This document shows positions 10,651 through 22,371 of a DNA stretch of 64,000 nucleotides, in pieces. The notes under the pieces were generated by a model that was not told the DNA's origin, ran no database searches, and worked only from the letters and a program-made list of their open reading frames with translations. Position numbers and translations under genes: made by a program. The DNA comes from Hippopus hippopus. Taxonomy: Eukaryota; Mollusca; Bivalvia; Cardiida; Cardiidae. The first letter of the stretch is position 1. Each line of letters begins with the position of its first letter. Location: contig OX328102.1 in assembly GCA_946811185.2 (NCBI GenBank), forward strand, positions 51,809,619 to 51,873,618, given 5' to 3'.

Positions 10651-13206
10651 GTAGCAATTTCCAGTTGAAAATTTCCGTTTCTTGTTTACGCAATAAAGTT
10701 TGCATTTGTGGTCAGATTTTCATGAAACTTGTATAGTTGCTTTGTATCATCAACAGCTTGAAACCTATTGATTTTGAAAATCTCCTACAAACAGTACGGG
10801 AAAAGTAACCATTTGAATTAGCAAATTTCCATTTCTTGTTTACACAATAAAGTCTGCATTTGTGGTCAGATTTTCATGAAACTTCCACAGTTCCTTTGTA
10901 TGATCAACAGCTTGAACCTGATTGATTTTGAAAAAGAAATAAAAAACAGTATTGGAAAAGTAGCCATTTAAAGTGAAAATTTCCATTTCATGTTTAGGCT
11001 ATAATGTCTGCATTAGTGGTCAGATTTTCAGGAAACTTCCATAGTTGCTTTCTATCATCAACAGCTTAAACGCTATTGATTTTGAAAAACATCCAACGAA
11101 CAGTAGAGGAAAAGAAGCCATTTGATATTGCAAATATCCATTTCTTGTTTATGCACTAAAGTCTGCATATGTAGTTAGATTTTTATGAAACTTGAACGGT
11201 TGCTTTGTATCATCAACAGCTTGAATCATATTGATTTGGAAAAATCCAACAAACAGTACGGAAAAAGTAGCCATTTGAAGATGAAAATATCCATTTCTTG
11301 TTTACGCAATAGAGTCTGCATTTGTAGTCAGATTCGCATGAACCTTACACAGTTGCTTTGTGTCATCAACAGCTTGAACGCTATTAATTTTGAAATTAAT
11401 CTAAAAGACAGTACTGGAAAAGTAGCCATTTGAAATAGCAAATTTACATAACTTTTTTACGCAATAAAGTCGGCATTTGTGGTCAGATTTTCATGAAATT
11501 TGTACAGTTGCTTTGTATCATAAACAGCTTGAAAGCTATTGATTTTGAAATAAATCTAACAGATAGTACTTGAGGGCAGCCATTTGAATTTGCAAATTTA
11601 CATTTTTTCTTTACACAATAAAGTCTGCATTTGTAATCAGATTTTCATGAAACTTGCACAGTTGCTTTGTATCATCAACAGCTTGAACACTATTGATTTT
11701 TAAATAAATCTAACAAACACTACTGGAAAAGTAGTCATTTGAACTTGCAAATTTCCAATTCGTATTTACGCAATAAAGTCTCCATTTGTAGTCAGATTTT
11801 TATGACACTTGCACAGTTGCTTTGTATCAAACCGTCTTAGAAAAGTAGCCATTTGAAGGATTTCCTTTTCTTGTTTACGCAATTAAGTCTGCATTTGTAG
11901 TCAGATTTTCATAAAACTTGTATAGTTGCTTTGTATCATCACAGCTTGAACGCTATTGATTAAGAAAAAATATTGCAACATACAGTATTGGAAAAGTAGC
12001 CATTTGAAGGTGAAAATTTCCATTTCTTGTTTACGCAATAAAGTCGGCATTTGTGGTCAGATTTTTATGAAACTTCTATAGTTCCTTTGTATGATCAACA
12101 GCTTGAACACTATTGATTTAAAAAAAAAACATACAAATAGTACAGGAAAAGTACCCATTTGAAGTTCCAAATTTCCACTTTTTGTTTACGCAATAAAGTC
12201 TGCATTTGTAGTCAGATTTTCATGAAACTTGCACTGTTGCTTTGTATCATCGACAGCTTTAAGGCTATCGATTAAGAAAAAAAATGCAACATACAGTATT
12301 GGAAAAATAGCCATTTGAAGTTCCAAATTTACATAAATTCTTTATGCAAGAAAGTCGTCATTTGTGGTTAGATTCTCAGGAAATTTGCACAGTTGCTTTC
12401 TATCATCAACAGCTTAAAGCCTATTGATTTCGAAAAAAATCCAATAAAGAGTATGGTAAAAGTAGACATTTGAATTTGAAAATATCCATTTCTTGTTTAC
12501 ACAATAAAGTCTGCATTTGTAGTCAGATTTTCATTAAACTTGCACAGTTGCTTTGTATCATCAACAGCTTAAATCCTATTGATTTTGAAAAATATCCAAG
12601 AAAGGGTATGTTAAAAGTAGCCATTTGAAGTTGAAAATATCCATTTTTTGTTTACGCAATAAAGTTTGCATTTGTAGTCAGATTTTCATGAAACTTGCAC
12701 AGTTGCTTTCTATCATCAACAACTTAAACGCTATTGATTTTGAAATAAATCTAACAAACAGTGTTGGAAAAGTAGCCATTTGAATTTGCAAATTTCCATT
12801 TCTTGTTTACTCAATAAAGTCTGCATTTGTAGTCAGATTTTCATGAAACTTGTGTAGGTGCTTTGTATGATCAACAGCTAGAACCCATTGATTTTGAAAA
12901 ATATCCAACGAAAGTACGGTGAAAAGTAGCCATTTGAATTTGAAAATTTCCATTTCTTGTTTACGCAATAAAGTCTGCATTTGTAGTTAGATTTTCATGA
13001 AACTTGCACTGTTGCTTTGTATCATGAACAGCTTGAACCCTATTCATTTTGAAAAAAAATCCAACAAACAGTTCGGGAAAACTTGCCATTTGAAGTTGAA
13101 AATTTCCTTTTCTTGTTTATGCAATTTATTCTGCATTTGTGGTCAGATTTTTATGAAACTTGCACAGGTGCTTTGTATTATCAACAGCTTGAATCCTATT
13201 GATTAA
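10651..13206 (+). repeat. Satellite A array, block 1
   Basis: About 16 A monomers. The block from ~10735 to the MITE at 13207 is repeated in tandem as ~13674-16506 (same ordered variants, for example the CTCCTACAAACAGTACGGG variant near 10786 and 13728). The A array is itself built of ~3-kb higher-order units. Confidence 0.9.
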
Positions 13207-13568
13207 GGTAGTTGACCCCTAACGCTTTTAGTGCAAAATGGAATAAAATTTCTTTATAGTTGATAAATCAGGATTTATACTGATATAATAAATTTGCAGA
13301 TTTTCAACCGACCAGAAATTCCTTTGATGTCTATCTTGAAATTATTTGTTGATACTTTTGTTAGTCTCTAGAGAAGGGAGGTAATTATTATCTCCCTTTG
13401 TTATGAGAATATAGTGGTTTTAGATTTATAATTGATAAGTCTTAATAGGAAGAAAAGAAAAAAGTGGCTCGGTTAAAGTTGTACAATAATACGCATTTTT
13501 AATCATAGCAAATTTTGTAGGATAATATTATAGTGGAAATAGCTGTTTTCTATTACGGGTCCGCTACC
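13207..13568. mobile_element. 362-bp MITE with TTAA target duplication
   Basis: The element starts GGTAGTTGACCCC and ends GGGTCCGCTACC, imperfect terminal inverted repeats, and is flanked by TTAA on both sides (13203-13206 and 13569-13572). The interior is AT-rich with a small hairpin GGGAGGTAATTATTATCTCCC-like near 13378 and no coding capacity. TTAA duplication is characteristic of piggyBac-superfamily elements, so this is probably a non-autonomous relative; no piggyBac transposase is in the window. It interrupts an A monomer. Confidence 0.8.
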
Positions 13569-16506
13569 TTAAATCTAACAAACAGTATTGGAAAAGTAGC
13601 CATTTGATATTGCAAACTTCCATTTCTTGTTTACGCAAAAAAGTCTGCATTTGTGGTCAGATTTTCATGAAACTTGTATTGTTGCTTTGTATCATCAACA
13701 GCTTGAAACCTATTGATTTTGAAAATCTCCTACAAACAGTACGGGAAAAGTAACCATTTGAATTAGCAAATTTTCATTTCTTGTTTACACAATAAAGTCT
13801 ACATTTGTGGTCAGATTTTCATGAAACTCCCACAGTTCCTTTGTATGATCAACAGCTTGAACCTTATTGATTTTGAAAAAGAAATAAAAAACAGTATTGG
13901 AAAAGTAGCCATTTGAAAGTGAAAATTTCCATTTCATGTTTAGGCTATAATGTCTGCATTAGTGGTCAGATTTTCAGGAAACTTGCATAGTTGCTTTCTA
14001 TCATCAACAGCTTAAACGCTATTGATTTTGAAAAACGTCCAACAAACAGTAGAAGAAAAGAAGACATTTGATATTGCAAATATCCATTTCTTGTTTATGC
14101 AATAAAGTCTGCATTTGTAGTCAGATTTTTATGAAACTTGAACGGTTGCTTTGTATCATCAAAAGCTTGAATCATGTTGATTTGGAAAAATCCAACAACC
14201 ACTACGGAAAAAGTAGCTATTTGAAGATGAAAATATTCATTTCTTGTTTACGCAATAAAGTCTGCATTTGTAGTCAGATTCACATGAACCTTACACAGTT
14301 GCTTTGTGTCATCAACAGCTTGAACGCTATTAATTTTGAAATTAATCTAAAAATCAGTACTGGAAAAGGAGCCATTTGAAATTGCAAATTTACAACTTCT
14401 TTACGCAATAAAGTCTGCATTTGTAATATGATTTTCATGAAACTTGCACAGTTGCTTTGTATCATCAACAGCTTGAACACTATTGATTTTGAAATAAATC
14501 TAACAAACACTACTGGAAAAGTAACCATTTGAATTTGCAAATTTCCATTTCTTGTTTATGGAATAAAGTCTGCATTTGTAATCAGATTTTCATGAAACTT
14601 CTACAGTTGCTTTGTAATATCAACAGATTGAACCGTATTGATTGAAAAAAAAAAAGAAAAACAGAAATGGTACGGGATAATTAGCCATCTGAATTTGCAA
14701 ATTTCCATTTCGTGTTTACGCAATAAAGTCTCCATTTGTAGTCAGATTTTTATGAAACTTGCACAGTTGCTTTGTATCATCAACAGCTTGAACCCTTCTT
14801 GATTCTGAAAAAAATCCAACAAACCATTCTGGAAAAGTAGCCATTTGAAGGATTTCCTTTTCTTGTTTACGCTATTAAGTCTGCATTTGTAGTCAGATTT
14901 TCATAAAACTTGTATAGTTGCTTTGTATCATCACAGTTTGAACGCTATTGATTTCGAAAAAAAATCCAACTAACAGTACAGGAAAAGTAGCCATTTGAAG
15001 TTCCATATTTCCACTTTTTGTTATGCAATAAAGTCTGCATTTGTATTCAGATTTTCATGAAACTTGTATAGTTGCTTTGTATCATCAACAGCTTGAACCC
15101 TATTGATTTTGACAAAAAAATCCAATAATTAGTACAGGAAAAGTACCCGTTTGAAGTTGAAAATTTCCATTTCTTGTTTACGCAATATAATCTGCATTTG
15201 TAGTCAGATTTTCATGAAACTTGCATAGGTGCTTTGTATCATCAACGGCTTGAACCCTATTGATTTTGAATTAAATCTAACAAACAGTATTGAAAAAGTA
15301 GCTATTTGATATTGCAAACTTCCATTTCTTGTTTACGCAATAAAGTCTGCACTTGTAGTCAGATTTTCATGATACTTGCACAGTTGCTTTGTATTATCGA
15401 CAGCTTGAACGCTATCGATTAAGAAAAATTAATGCAACATACAGTATTGGAAAAGTAGCCATTTGAAGGTATAAATTACTATTTCTTGTTTACGCAATAA
15501 AGTCGGCATTTGTGGTCAGATTTTTACGAAACTTCTATAGTTCCTTTGTATCATCAACAGCTTGAACACTATTGATTTAAAAAAAAACATACAAATAGTA
15601 CAGGAAAAGTACCCATTTGAAGTTTCAAATTCCAATTCTTGTTTACGCAATAAAGTCTGCATTTGTATTCAACTTTTCATGAAACTTTTATAGTTGCTTT
15701 GTATTATCAACAGCTTAAAGCCTATTGATTTTGAAAAAAATCCAACAAAGAGTATAGTAAAAGTAGCCATTTGAATTTGAAAATATCCATTTCTTGTTTA
15801 CGCAATAAAGTCTGCATTTGTAGTCAGATTTTCATTAGACTTGCACAGTTGCTTTGTATCATCAACAGCTTAAATCCTATTGATTTTGAAAAATATCCAA
15901 GAAAGAATATGTTAAAGGTAGCCATTTGAAGTTGAAAATATCCATTTTTTGTTTACGCAATAAAGTTTGCATTTGTAGTCAGATTTTCATGAAACTTGCA
16001 CAGTTGCTTTCTATCATCAACAACTTGTGCGCTATTGATTTTGAAATAAATTTAACAAACAGTGTTGGAAAAGTAGCCATTTGAATTTGCAAATTTCCAT
16101 TTCTTGTTTACTCAAAAAAGTCTGCATTTGTAGTCAGATTTTCATGAAACTTGTGTAGGTGCTTTGTATGATCAACAGCTAGAACCCATTGATTTTGAAA
16201 AACATCCAACGAACAGTACGGTAAAAAGTAGCCATTTGAATTTGAAAATTTCCATTTCTTGTTTACGCAATTAAGTCTGCATTTGTAGTTAGATTTTCAT
16301 GAAACTTGCACAGTTGCTTTGTATCATGAACAGCTTGAACCCTATTCATTTTGAAAAAAAATCCTACAAACAGTACGGGAAAAGTAGCCATTTGAATTTT
16401 AAAATTTCATTTTCTTGTTTATGCAATTTATTCTGCATTTGTGGTCAGATTTTTATGAAACTTGCACAGCTGCTTTGTATTATCAACAGCTTGAACCCTA
16501 TTGTTT
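13569..16506 (+). repeat. Satellite A array, block 2
   Basis: About 19 A monomers, a tandem duplicate of block 1 with the same succession of variants (offset about 2.94 kb early, about 3.30 kb near the end). It ends at a truncated copy of the MITE, as block 1 ends at the full copy. Confidence 0.9.
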
Positions 16507-16702
16507 AGGGGTGGTAATTATTATCTCCCTTTGTAATGAGAATATAGTGGTTTTAGATTTATAATTGATAAGTCTTTATAGGAAAAAAAAGAAAAAAGTG
16601 GCTCGGTTAAAGTTGTACAATAATACGCATTTTTAATCATAGCAAATTTTGTAGGATAATATTATAGGGGAAATAGCTGTTTTCTATTACGGGTTCACTA
16701 CC
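16507..16702. mobile_element. 5'-truncated copy of the TTAA MITE
   Basis: The sequence matches the right ~195 bp of the 13207 element, from GGTAATTATTATCTCCC to GGGTTCACTACC, and has the same right flank (TTAAATCTAAC). The left half is missing and the A monomer joins directly at CCTATTGTTT. It arose by copying of the MITE with block duplication, followed by a deletion, and is not an independent insertion. Confidence 0.85.
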
Positions 16703-17377
16703 TTAAATCTAACAAACAGTATTGCAAAAGTAGCCGTTTGATATTGCAAACTTCCATTTCTTGTTTACGCAATAAAGTCTGCATTTGTAGTCAGATTTTC
16801 ATGAAACTTGCACTGTTGCTTTGTATCATGGACAGCTTGAAGGCTATCGATTAAGAAAAAAAATGCAACATACAGTATTGGAAAAGTAGCCATTTGAAGT
16901 TCCAAATTTCCATTTCTTGTTTACGCAATAAAGTCTGCATTACCTCCTTTGTATCATCAACAGCTTGAACCCTATTGATTTTGACAAAAAAATCCCATAA
17001 TTAGTACGAGAAAAGTACCCGTTTGAAGTTGAAAATTTCCATTTCTTGTTTATGCAACATAATTTGCTTTCTTGTTTACGCAATAAAGTCTGTACTTGTA
17101 ATCAGATTTCCATGAAACTTGCACAGTCGTTTTGTATCATCGACAGTTTGAACGGTATCGATTAAGACAGAAAAATTGCAATATACAGTATAAGAAAAGT
17201 AGCCACATAAAGGTGAAAACTTCCATTTCTTGTTTACGCAATAAAGTCGCCATTTGTGGTCAGATTTTTATGAAACTTCTACAGTTCCTTTTTATGATCA
17301 ACAGCTTGAACACTACTGATTTAATAAAAAGAAAAAAAAACACACACAAATAGTACAGGAAAAGTACCCATTTGAAG
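16703..17377 (+). repeat. Satellite A array, terminal part
   Basis: About 4 A monomers, one of them shortened around 17057-17075. The last carries a short A-rich/(CA)n tract, and then the fixed A-to-B transition at CCCATTTGAAG/TTATATTCC follows. Confidence 0.88.
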
Positions 17378-18565
17378 TTATATTCCGGACAAGCACTAAA
17401 TGCTGTAAAAATGACGATGAAAGGGAAATAACTCAAAGACAGCACGAGGTAGGGTTACAATTCTTGCTCACTGCACTTCCAAATATTGCAACAAATAAGC
17501 ATACCATATTTCACGTCATTTCTACAGCACGAGGTAGGGTTACAATTTCACGTCATTTCTACTTAAGATGACAAAGTTATTCTCCGGACAAGTCAAGAAA
17601 TGCTATAAAAATGAACATCAGAGGGGCAATAACTCAAAATTCGTGCTAGAAAATGTTATGACTGCACTCCGTAATTTTTCAATAATCATGCATACCAAAT
17701 TTGAAGATATTCAGACTAGATATGGCAAAGTTATATTCGGGACAAGCAAAAAAATGCTGTAAAAATGACAATCAAAGGGAAATAACTCAAAGACTGCAAG
17801 AGGTAGAGTTTTGGTTCTTTCGCACTGCACTCCGTATTACTGCAACAAACACAAATGCAGAGTTTCAAGTCAATCGGACTGGAGATGACAAAGTCAAGCT
17901 CCGGAGAAAAATATTAATTGTAAAAATGAAAATGAAAGTGGAATTACTCAAAATCCACCCTAGGTAGAGTTATTGTTCTTGTGCACTGTACTCCGTAATA
18001 TGGCAACAAACAGGTATACCAAGTTTGAAGTCTTTCTGACTTGAGATGACAAAGTTATATTCCAGACAAGCACTAAATGCCGTAAAAAAGATGATCAAAG
18101 GAAAATAACTCAAAGACGGCACGAGGTAGGGTTACAATTCTTGCGCACTGCACTTCCAAATATTGCAACGAATAAGCATACCATATTTCAAGTCATTCCT
18201 ACTTAAGATGACAAAGTTATGCTCCGGACAAGCAAGAAATGCTATAAAAATGAACATCAAAGAGGGAAAAACTCAAAATTCGTGCTAGGAAGAGTTATGG
18301 TTATTGTGCACTCCACTCCGTAATTTTTCAACAATCATGCATACCAAATTTGAAGATGTTCAGACTAGAGATGGCAAAGTAATATTCCGGACAAGCAGAA
18401 AATACTGTAAAAATGACGATCAAAGGGACATAACTCAAAGACAGCATGAGATAGAGTTATGGTTCTTTCGCACTGCACTCCGTATTATTACAACAAACAC
18501 AAATGCAAAGTTTCAAGTCAAGCGGACTGGAGATGACAAAGTTATGCTCCGGACAAAGAACTGGA
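17378..18565 (+). repeat. Satellite B array
   Basis: About 7 B monomers. A ~45-bp tandem duplication of CACGAGGTAGGGTTACAATT with CACGTCATTTCTAC occurs at 17510-17560. Duplicated at 62401-63588, including that small duplication. Confidence 0.9.
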
Positions 18566-18658
18566 CGCTGCCCGCCTGCCCCACCGAAAACCCGCCTGGA
18601 CGTCGTACGCCATCGGTGATGCCATAATACGTCCCGAATTCGACGGGCATATAAAAAA
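18566..18658 (+). repeat. J box 4
   Basis: GC-rich junction with CGCTGCCCGCCTGCCCCACC and the conserved CATAATACGTCCCGAATTCG; between B and A. Confidence 0.85.
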
Positions 18659-19895
18659 GTAGCCATTTGAATTTGAACATTTCCATTTCTTATTTACGCA
18701 ATAAAATCTGCATTTGTGGTCAGGTTTTCATGAAACTTCTATAGTTGCTTTGTATGATCAACAGCTTGAACCTTATTGATTTTTGAAAAAGAAATTGAAT
18801 TTGAAAATTTCCATTTCATGTTTAGGCTATAATGTCTGCATTAGTGGTCAGATTTTCAGGAAACTTCCATAGTTGCTTTGTATCATCAACAGCTTAAACG
18901 CTATTGATTTTGAAAAACATCCAACGAACAGTAGAGGAAAAGAAGCCATTTGATATTGCAAATATCCATTTCTTGTTTATGCACTAAAGTCTGCATATGT
19001 AGTTAGATTTTTATGAAACTTGAACGGTTGCTTTGTATCATCAACAGCTTGAATCATATTGATTTGGAAAAATCCAACAAACAGTACGGAAAAGGTAGCC
19101 ATTTGAAGTTGAAAATATCCATTTCTTGTTTACGCAATAAAGTCTGCATTTGTAGTCAGATTCGCATGAACCTTGCACAGTTGCTTTGTGTCATCAACAG
19201 ATTGAACGCTATTAATTTTGAAATTAATCTAAAAGACAGTCCTGGAAAAGCAGCCATTTAAAGTTGCAAATTTACATTACTTTTTTACGCAATAAAGTCG
19301 GCATTTGCGGTCAGATTTTCATGAAATTTGCACAGTTGCTTTGTATCATCAACAGCTTGAACACTATTGATTTTGAAATAAATCTAACAGACAGTACTGG
19401 AAAAGCAGTCATTTGAATTTGCAAATTTACATTTTTTCTTTATGCAATAAAGTCTGCATTTGTAATCAGATTTTCATGAAACTTGCACAGTTGCTTTGGA
19501 TCATCAACAGTTTGAACACTATTCATTTTGAAATAAACCTAACAAACACTACTGGAAAGTAGCCATTTGAATTTGCAAATTTTCATTTCTTGTTTATGGA
19601 ATAAAGCCTGCATTTGTAGTCAGATTTCCATGAAACTTCCACAGTTGCTTTGTATCATCGACAGTTTTAACGGTATCGATTAAGACAAAAAAAATGCAAT
19701 ATACAGTATTAGAAAAGTAGCCATGTCAAGGTGAAATCTTCCATTTCTTGTTTACGCAAAAAAGTCGCCATTTGTGGTCAGATTTTTATGAAACTTCTAC
19801 AGTTCCTTTTTATGATCAACAGCTTGATCACTATTGATTTAAAAAAAAGAAAAAAACGCCCACACAAATAGTACAGGAAAAGTACCCATTTGAAG
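18659..19895 (+). repeat. Satellite A array
   Basis: About 8 A monomers, with ~27 bp missing near 18790 relative to the sister copy at 63803-63850. Ends with an A-rich tract and the fixed A-to-B transition. Confidence 0.9.
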
Positions 19896-20776
19896 TTATA
19901 TTCCGGACAAGCACTAAATGCTGTAAAAATGACGATGAAAGGGAAATAACTCAAAGACAGCACGAGGTAGGGTTACAATTCTTGCGCACTGCACTTCCAA
20001 ATATTGCAACAAATAAGCATACCATATTTCACGTCATTTCTACTTAAGATGACAAAGTTATTCTCCGGACAAGTCAAGAAATGCTATAAAAATGAACATC
20101 AAAGGGGGAATAACTCAAAATTCGTGTTAGAAAGTGTTATGACTGCACTCCGTAATTTTTCAACAATCATGCATACCAAATTTGAAGATGTTTAGACTAG
20201 AGATGGCAAAGTTATATTCCTGACAAGCAGAAAATGCTGTAAAAATGACGATCAAAGGGATAAAACTCAAAGACAGCATCAGGTAGAGTTATGGCTCTTT
20301 CGCACTGCACTCCGTATTATTGCAACAAACACAAATGCAGAGTTTCAAGTTCAATCGGACTGGAGATGATAAAGTTAAGCTCCGGACAAAGAGCTGGACT
20401 GTAAAAATGAAGATGAAAGTCGAATTACTCACAATCCGAGCTAGGTAGAGTTATTGTTCTTGCGCACTGTACTCCGTAATATGGCAATAAAAATGCATAC
20501 CAATTTTGAAGTGGTTCTGACTTAAGATGACAAAGTTATATTCCGGAGAAGCACTAAATGCTGTAAAAATGACGATGAAAGGGAAATAACTCAAAGATAG
20601 CACAAGGTAGGGTTACAATTTTTGCGCACTGCACTTCCAAATATTGCAACAAATAAGCATACCATATTTAAAGTCATTCCTACTTAAGATGACAAAGTTA
20701 TGCTCCGGACAAGGAATAAATCCCATAAAAATTAAGATCAAAGGGGGAATAATTCAAAATTCGAGCTAGGACGTGT
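19896..20776 (+). repeat. Satellite B array, left arm of palindrome
   Basis: About 5 plus-oriented B monomers that stop within TCAAAATTCGAGCTAGG at the edge of the TIR element. The inverted B array on the other side stops at the equivalent phase. Confidence 0.9.
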
Positions 20777-20778
20777 TA

Positions 20779-21182
20779 TTAGACCATGAGCCAGCAGGGT
20801 GTTTGCTCCCCCCCTTCCGGGGGAATTTTCGGGACTATGTTTTTGTTTAAATACTGCTGTCAGTGCTTTGATTTGCATCAAATTCCTTTTATTTTTTTAG
20901 AAACGCAAAGAATTATCTAAATATAAGCTTATTACATTACCTGAGATCATTTAGAACTTTCAAAGGGTATAAAATTTCCAACAAATTGGCAATAGAGGAT
21001 CAACTTCTAAGGTTAGGGTTAGAGGTGCACTTGATGAACTTTGACCTCTATAACTTCCAAAAGCGCCACTTGCCAGGTGGCAGACTTTAGGACTGTGCTC
21101 AGGAGACATTGGGGCTCAAGAAAAAAATAGTCCGGAAAATTCCCCCATGGGGTAGCAAACACCCTGCTGGCTCATAGTCTAA
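20779..21182. mobile_element. 404-bp TIR element (MITE), TA target site
   Basis: Terminal inverted repeats extend ~60 bp: left TTAGACCATGAGCCAGCAGG and then GTGTTTGCT, with the right end its complement (AGCAAACACCCTGCTGGCTC, then ATAGTCTAA). TA flanks both ends (20777-20778 and 21183-21184). The interior has no open frame of note. TA duplication and a short non-coding body fit a Tc1/mariner-type MITE, but no autonomous partner is present; the Tc1 element at 31037 has different termini. The element sits exactly where the B array reverses orientation. Confidence 0.8.
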
Positions 21183-21184
21183 TA

Positions 21185-22112
21185 AACCCTAGGAAGAATT
21201 TTGAGTTATTATCCCTTTGATCTTAATTTTATACCATTTCTTGCTTGTCCGGAGAATAACTTTGTCATCTTAAGTAGGAATGACTTGAAATATGGTATGC
21301 TTATTTGTTGCAATATTTGCAAGAGCATTGCGCAAGAATTGTAACTGTACCTAGTGCGGAATTTGAGTATTTCCACTTTGATCTTCATTTTTACAGTCCA
21401 GTTCTTTGTCGGGAGCTTAATTTTGTCATCTCCTGTCCGCCTTGAAACTTGGCATTTGTGTTTGTTGCAATAATACGGAGTGCAGTGCGAAAGAGCCATA
21501 ACTCTACCACATGCTGTCTTTGAGTTATTTCCCTTTGATCGTCATTTTTACAACATTTTCTGCTTGTCCGGAATATAACTTTGCGATCTCTAGTCTGAAC
21601 ATCTTCAAATTTGGTATGCATGATTGTTGAAAAATTACTGAGTGCAGTGCGAAAGAACCATAAATCTACCTCATGCTGTCTTTGAGTTATTTCCCTTTGA
21701 TCGTCATTTTTACAGCATTTTCTGCTTCTCCGGAATATAACTTTGCCATCTTCTGGTCTGAACATCTTCAAATTCGGTATGCATGTTTGTTGAAAAATTA
21801 CGGAGTGGAGTGCACAAGAATCATAACTCTTCCTGGCAAGAATTTAGAGTTATTCCCTCTTTGATCTTAATTTTTACAGCTTTTCTTGCTTGTCCGGAGC
21901 ATAACTTTGTCATCTTAAGTAGAAATGACTTGAAATATGGTATGCTTATTTGTTGCAATATTTGGAAGTGCAGTGTGCAAGAATTATTACTCTACCTCGT
22001 GCTGTCTTTGAGTTATTTCCCTTTGATCGACATTTTTACAGCATTTAGTGCTTGTCTGGAATATAACTTTGTCATCTCAAGTCAGAACGACTTCAAACTT
22101 GGTATGCATGAC
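21185..22112 (-). repeat. Satellite B array, inverted arm
   Basis: About 6 B monomers in minus orientation (TTATTTCCCTTTGATCGTCA, TGCTTGTCCGGA, TAACTTTGTCATCT on the + strand). Together with 19896-20776 it forms an inverted repeat around the TIR element. The two arms are the same family and phase but differ in subtype order, so the palindrome is imperfect. Confidence 0.9.
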
Positions 22113-22280
22113 CTGAAATGACAAAGTTATATTCCGTACAAGCACTAAATGCTGTAAAAATGATCAAAGGGAAATAACTCAAAGACAGCACGATGTAGAG
22201 TTACAATTCTTGCACAAATGCCAAGGTTCAAGTCAATCGGTTTGGAATTGATAAAGTTATGCTCCAGACAAAGAACTGGA
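22113..22280 (+). repeat. Short plus-oriented B segment
   Basis: After GGTATGCATG in minus orientation, the sequence switches to plus-oriented B (GAAATGACAAAGTTATATTCC) for about one monomer before the J box. This is a second inversion junction. Confidence 0.8.
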
Positions 22281-22371
22281 CGGTTCCCACCCGCCCGCCT
22301 GCACGCCAGGACCCCATTACGGCATGGGTGATCCCATAATACGTCCCGTCTTCGACGGGCGTATAAAAAAA
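22281..22371 (+). repeat. J box 5 with complete hairpin
   Basis: This J box keeps the most symmetrical hairpin: ATACGTCCCGTC, TTC, GACGGGCGTAT. The other J boxes have a changed left stem (CCCGAATTCGACGGG). It may be closest to the ancestral sequence. B lies to the left, A to the right. Confidence 0.8.
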
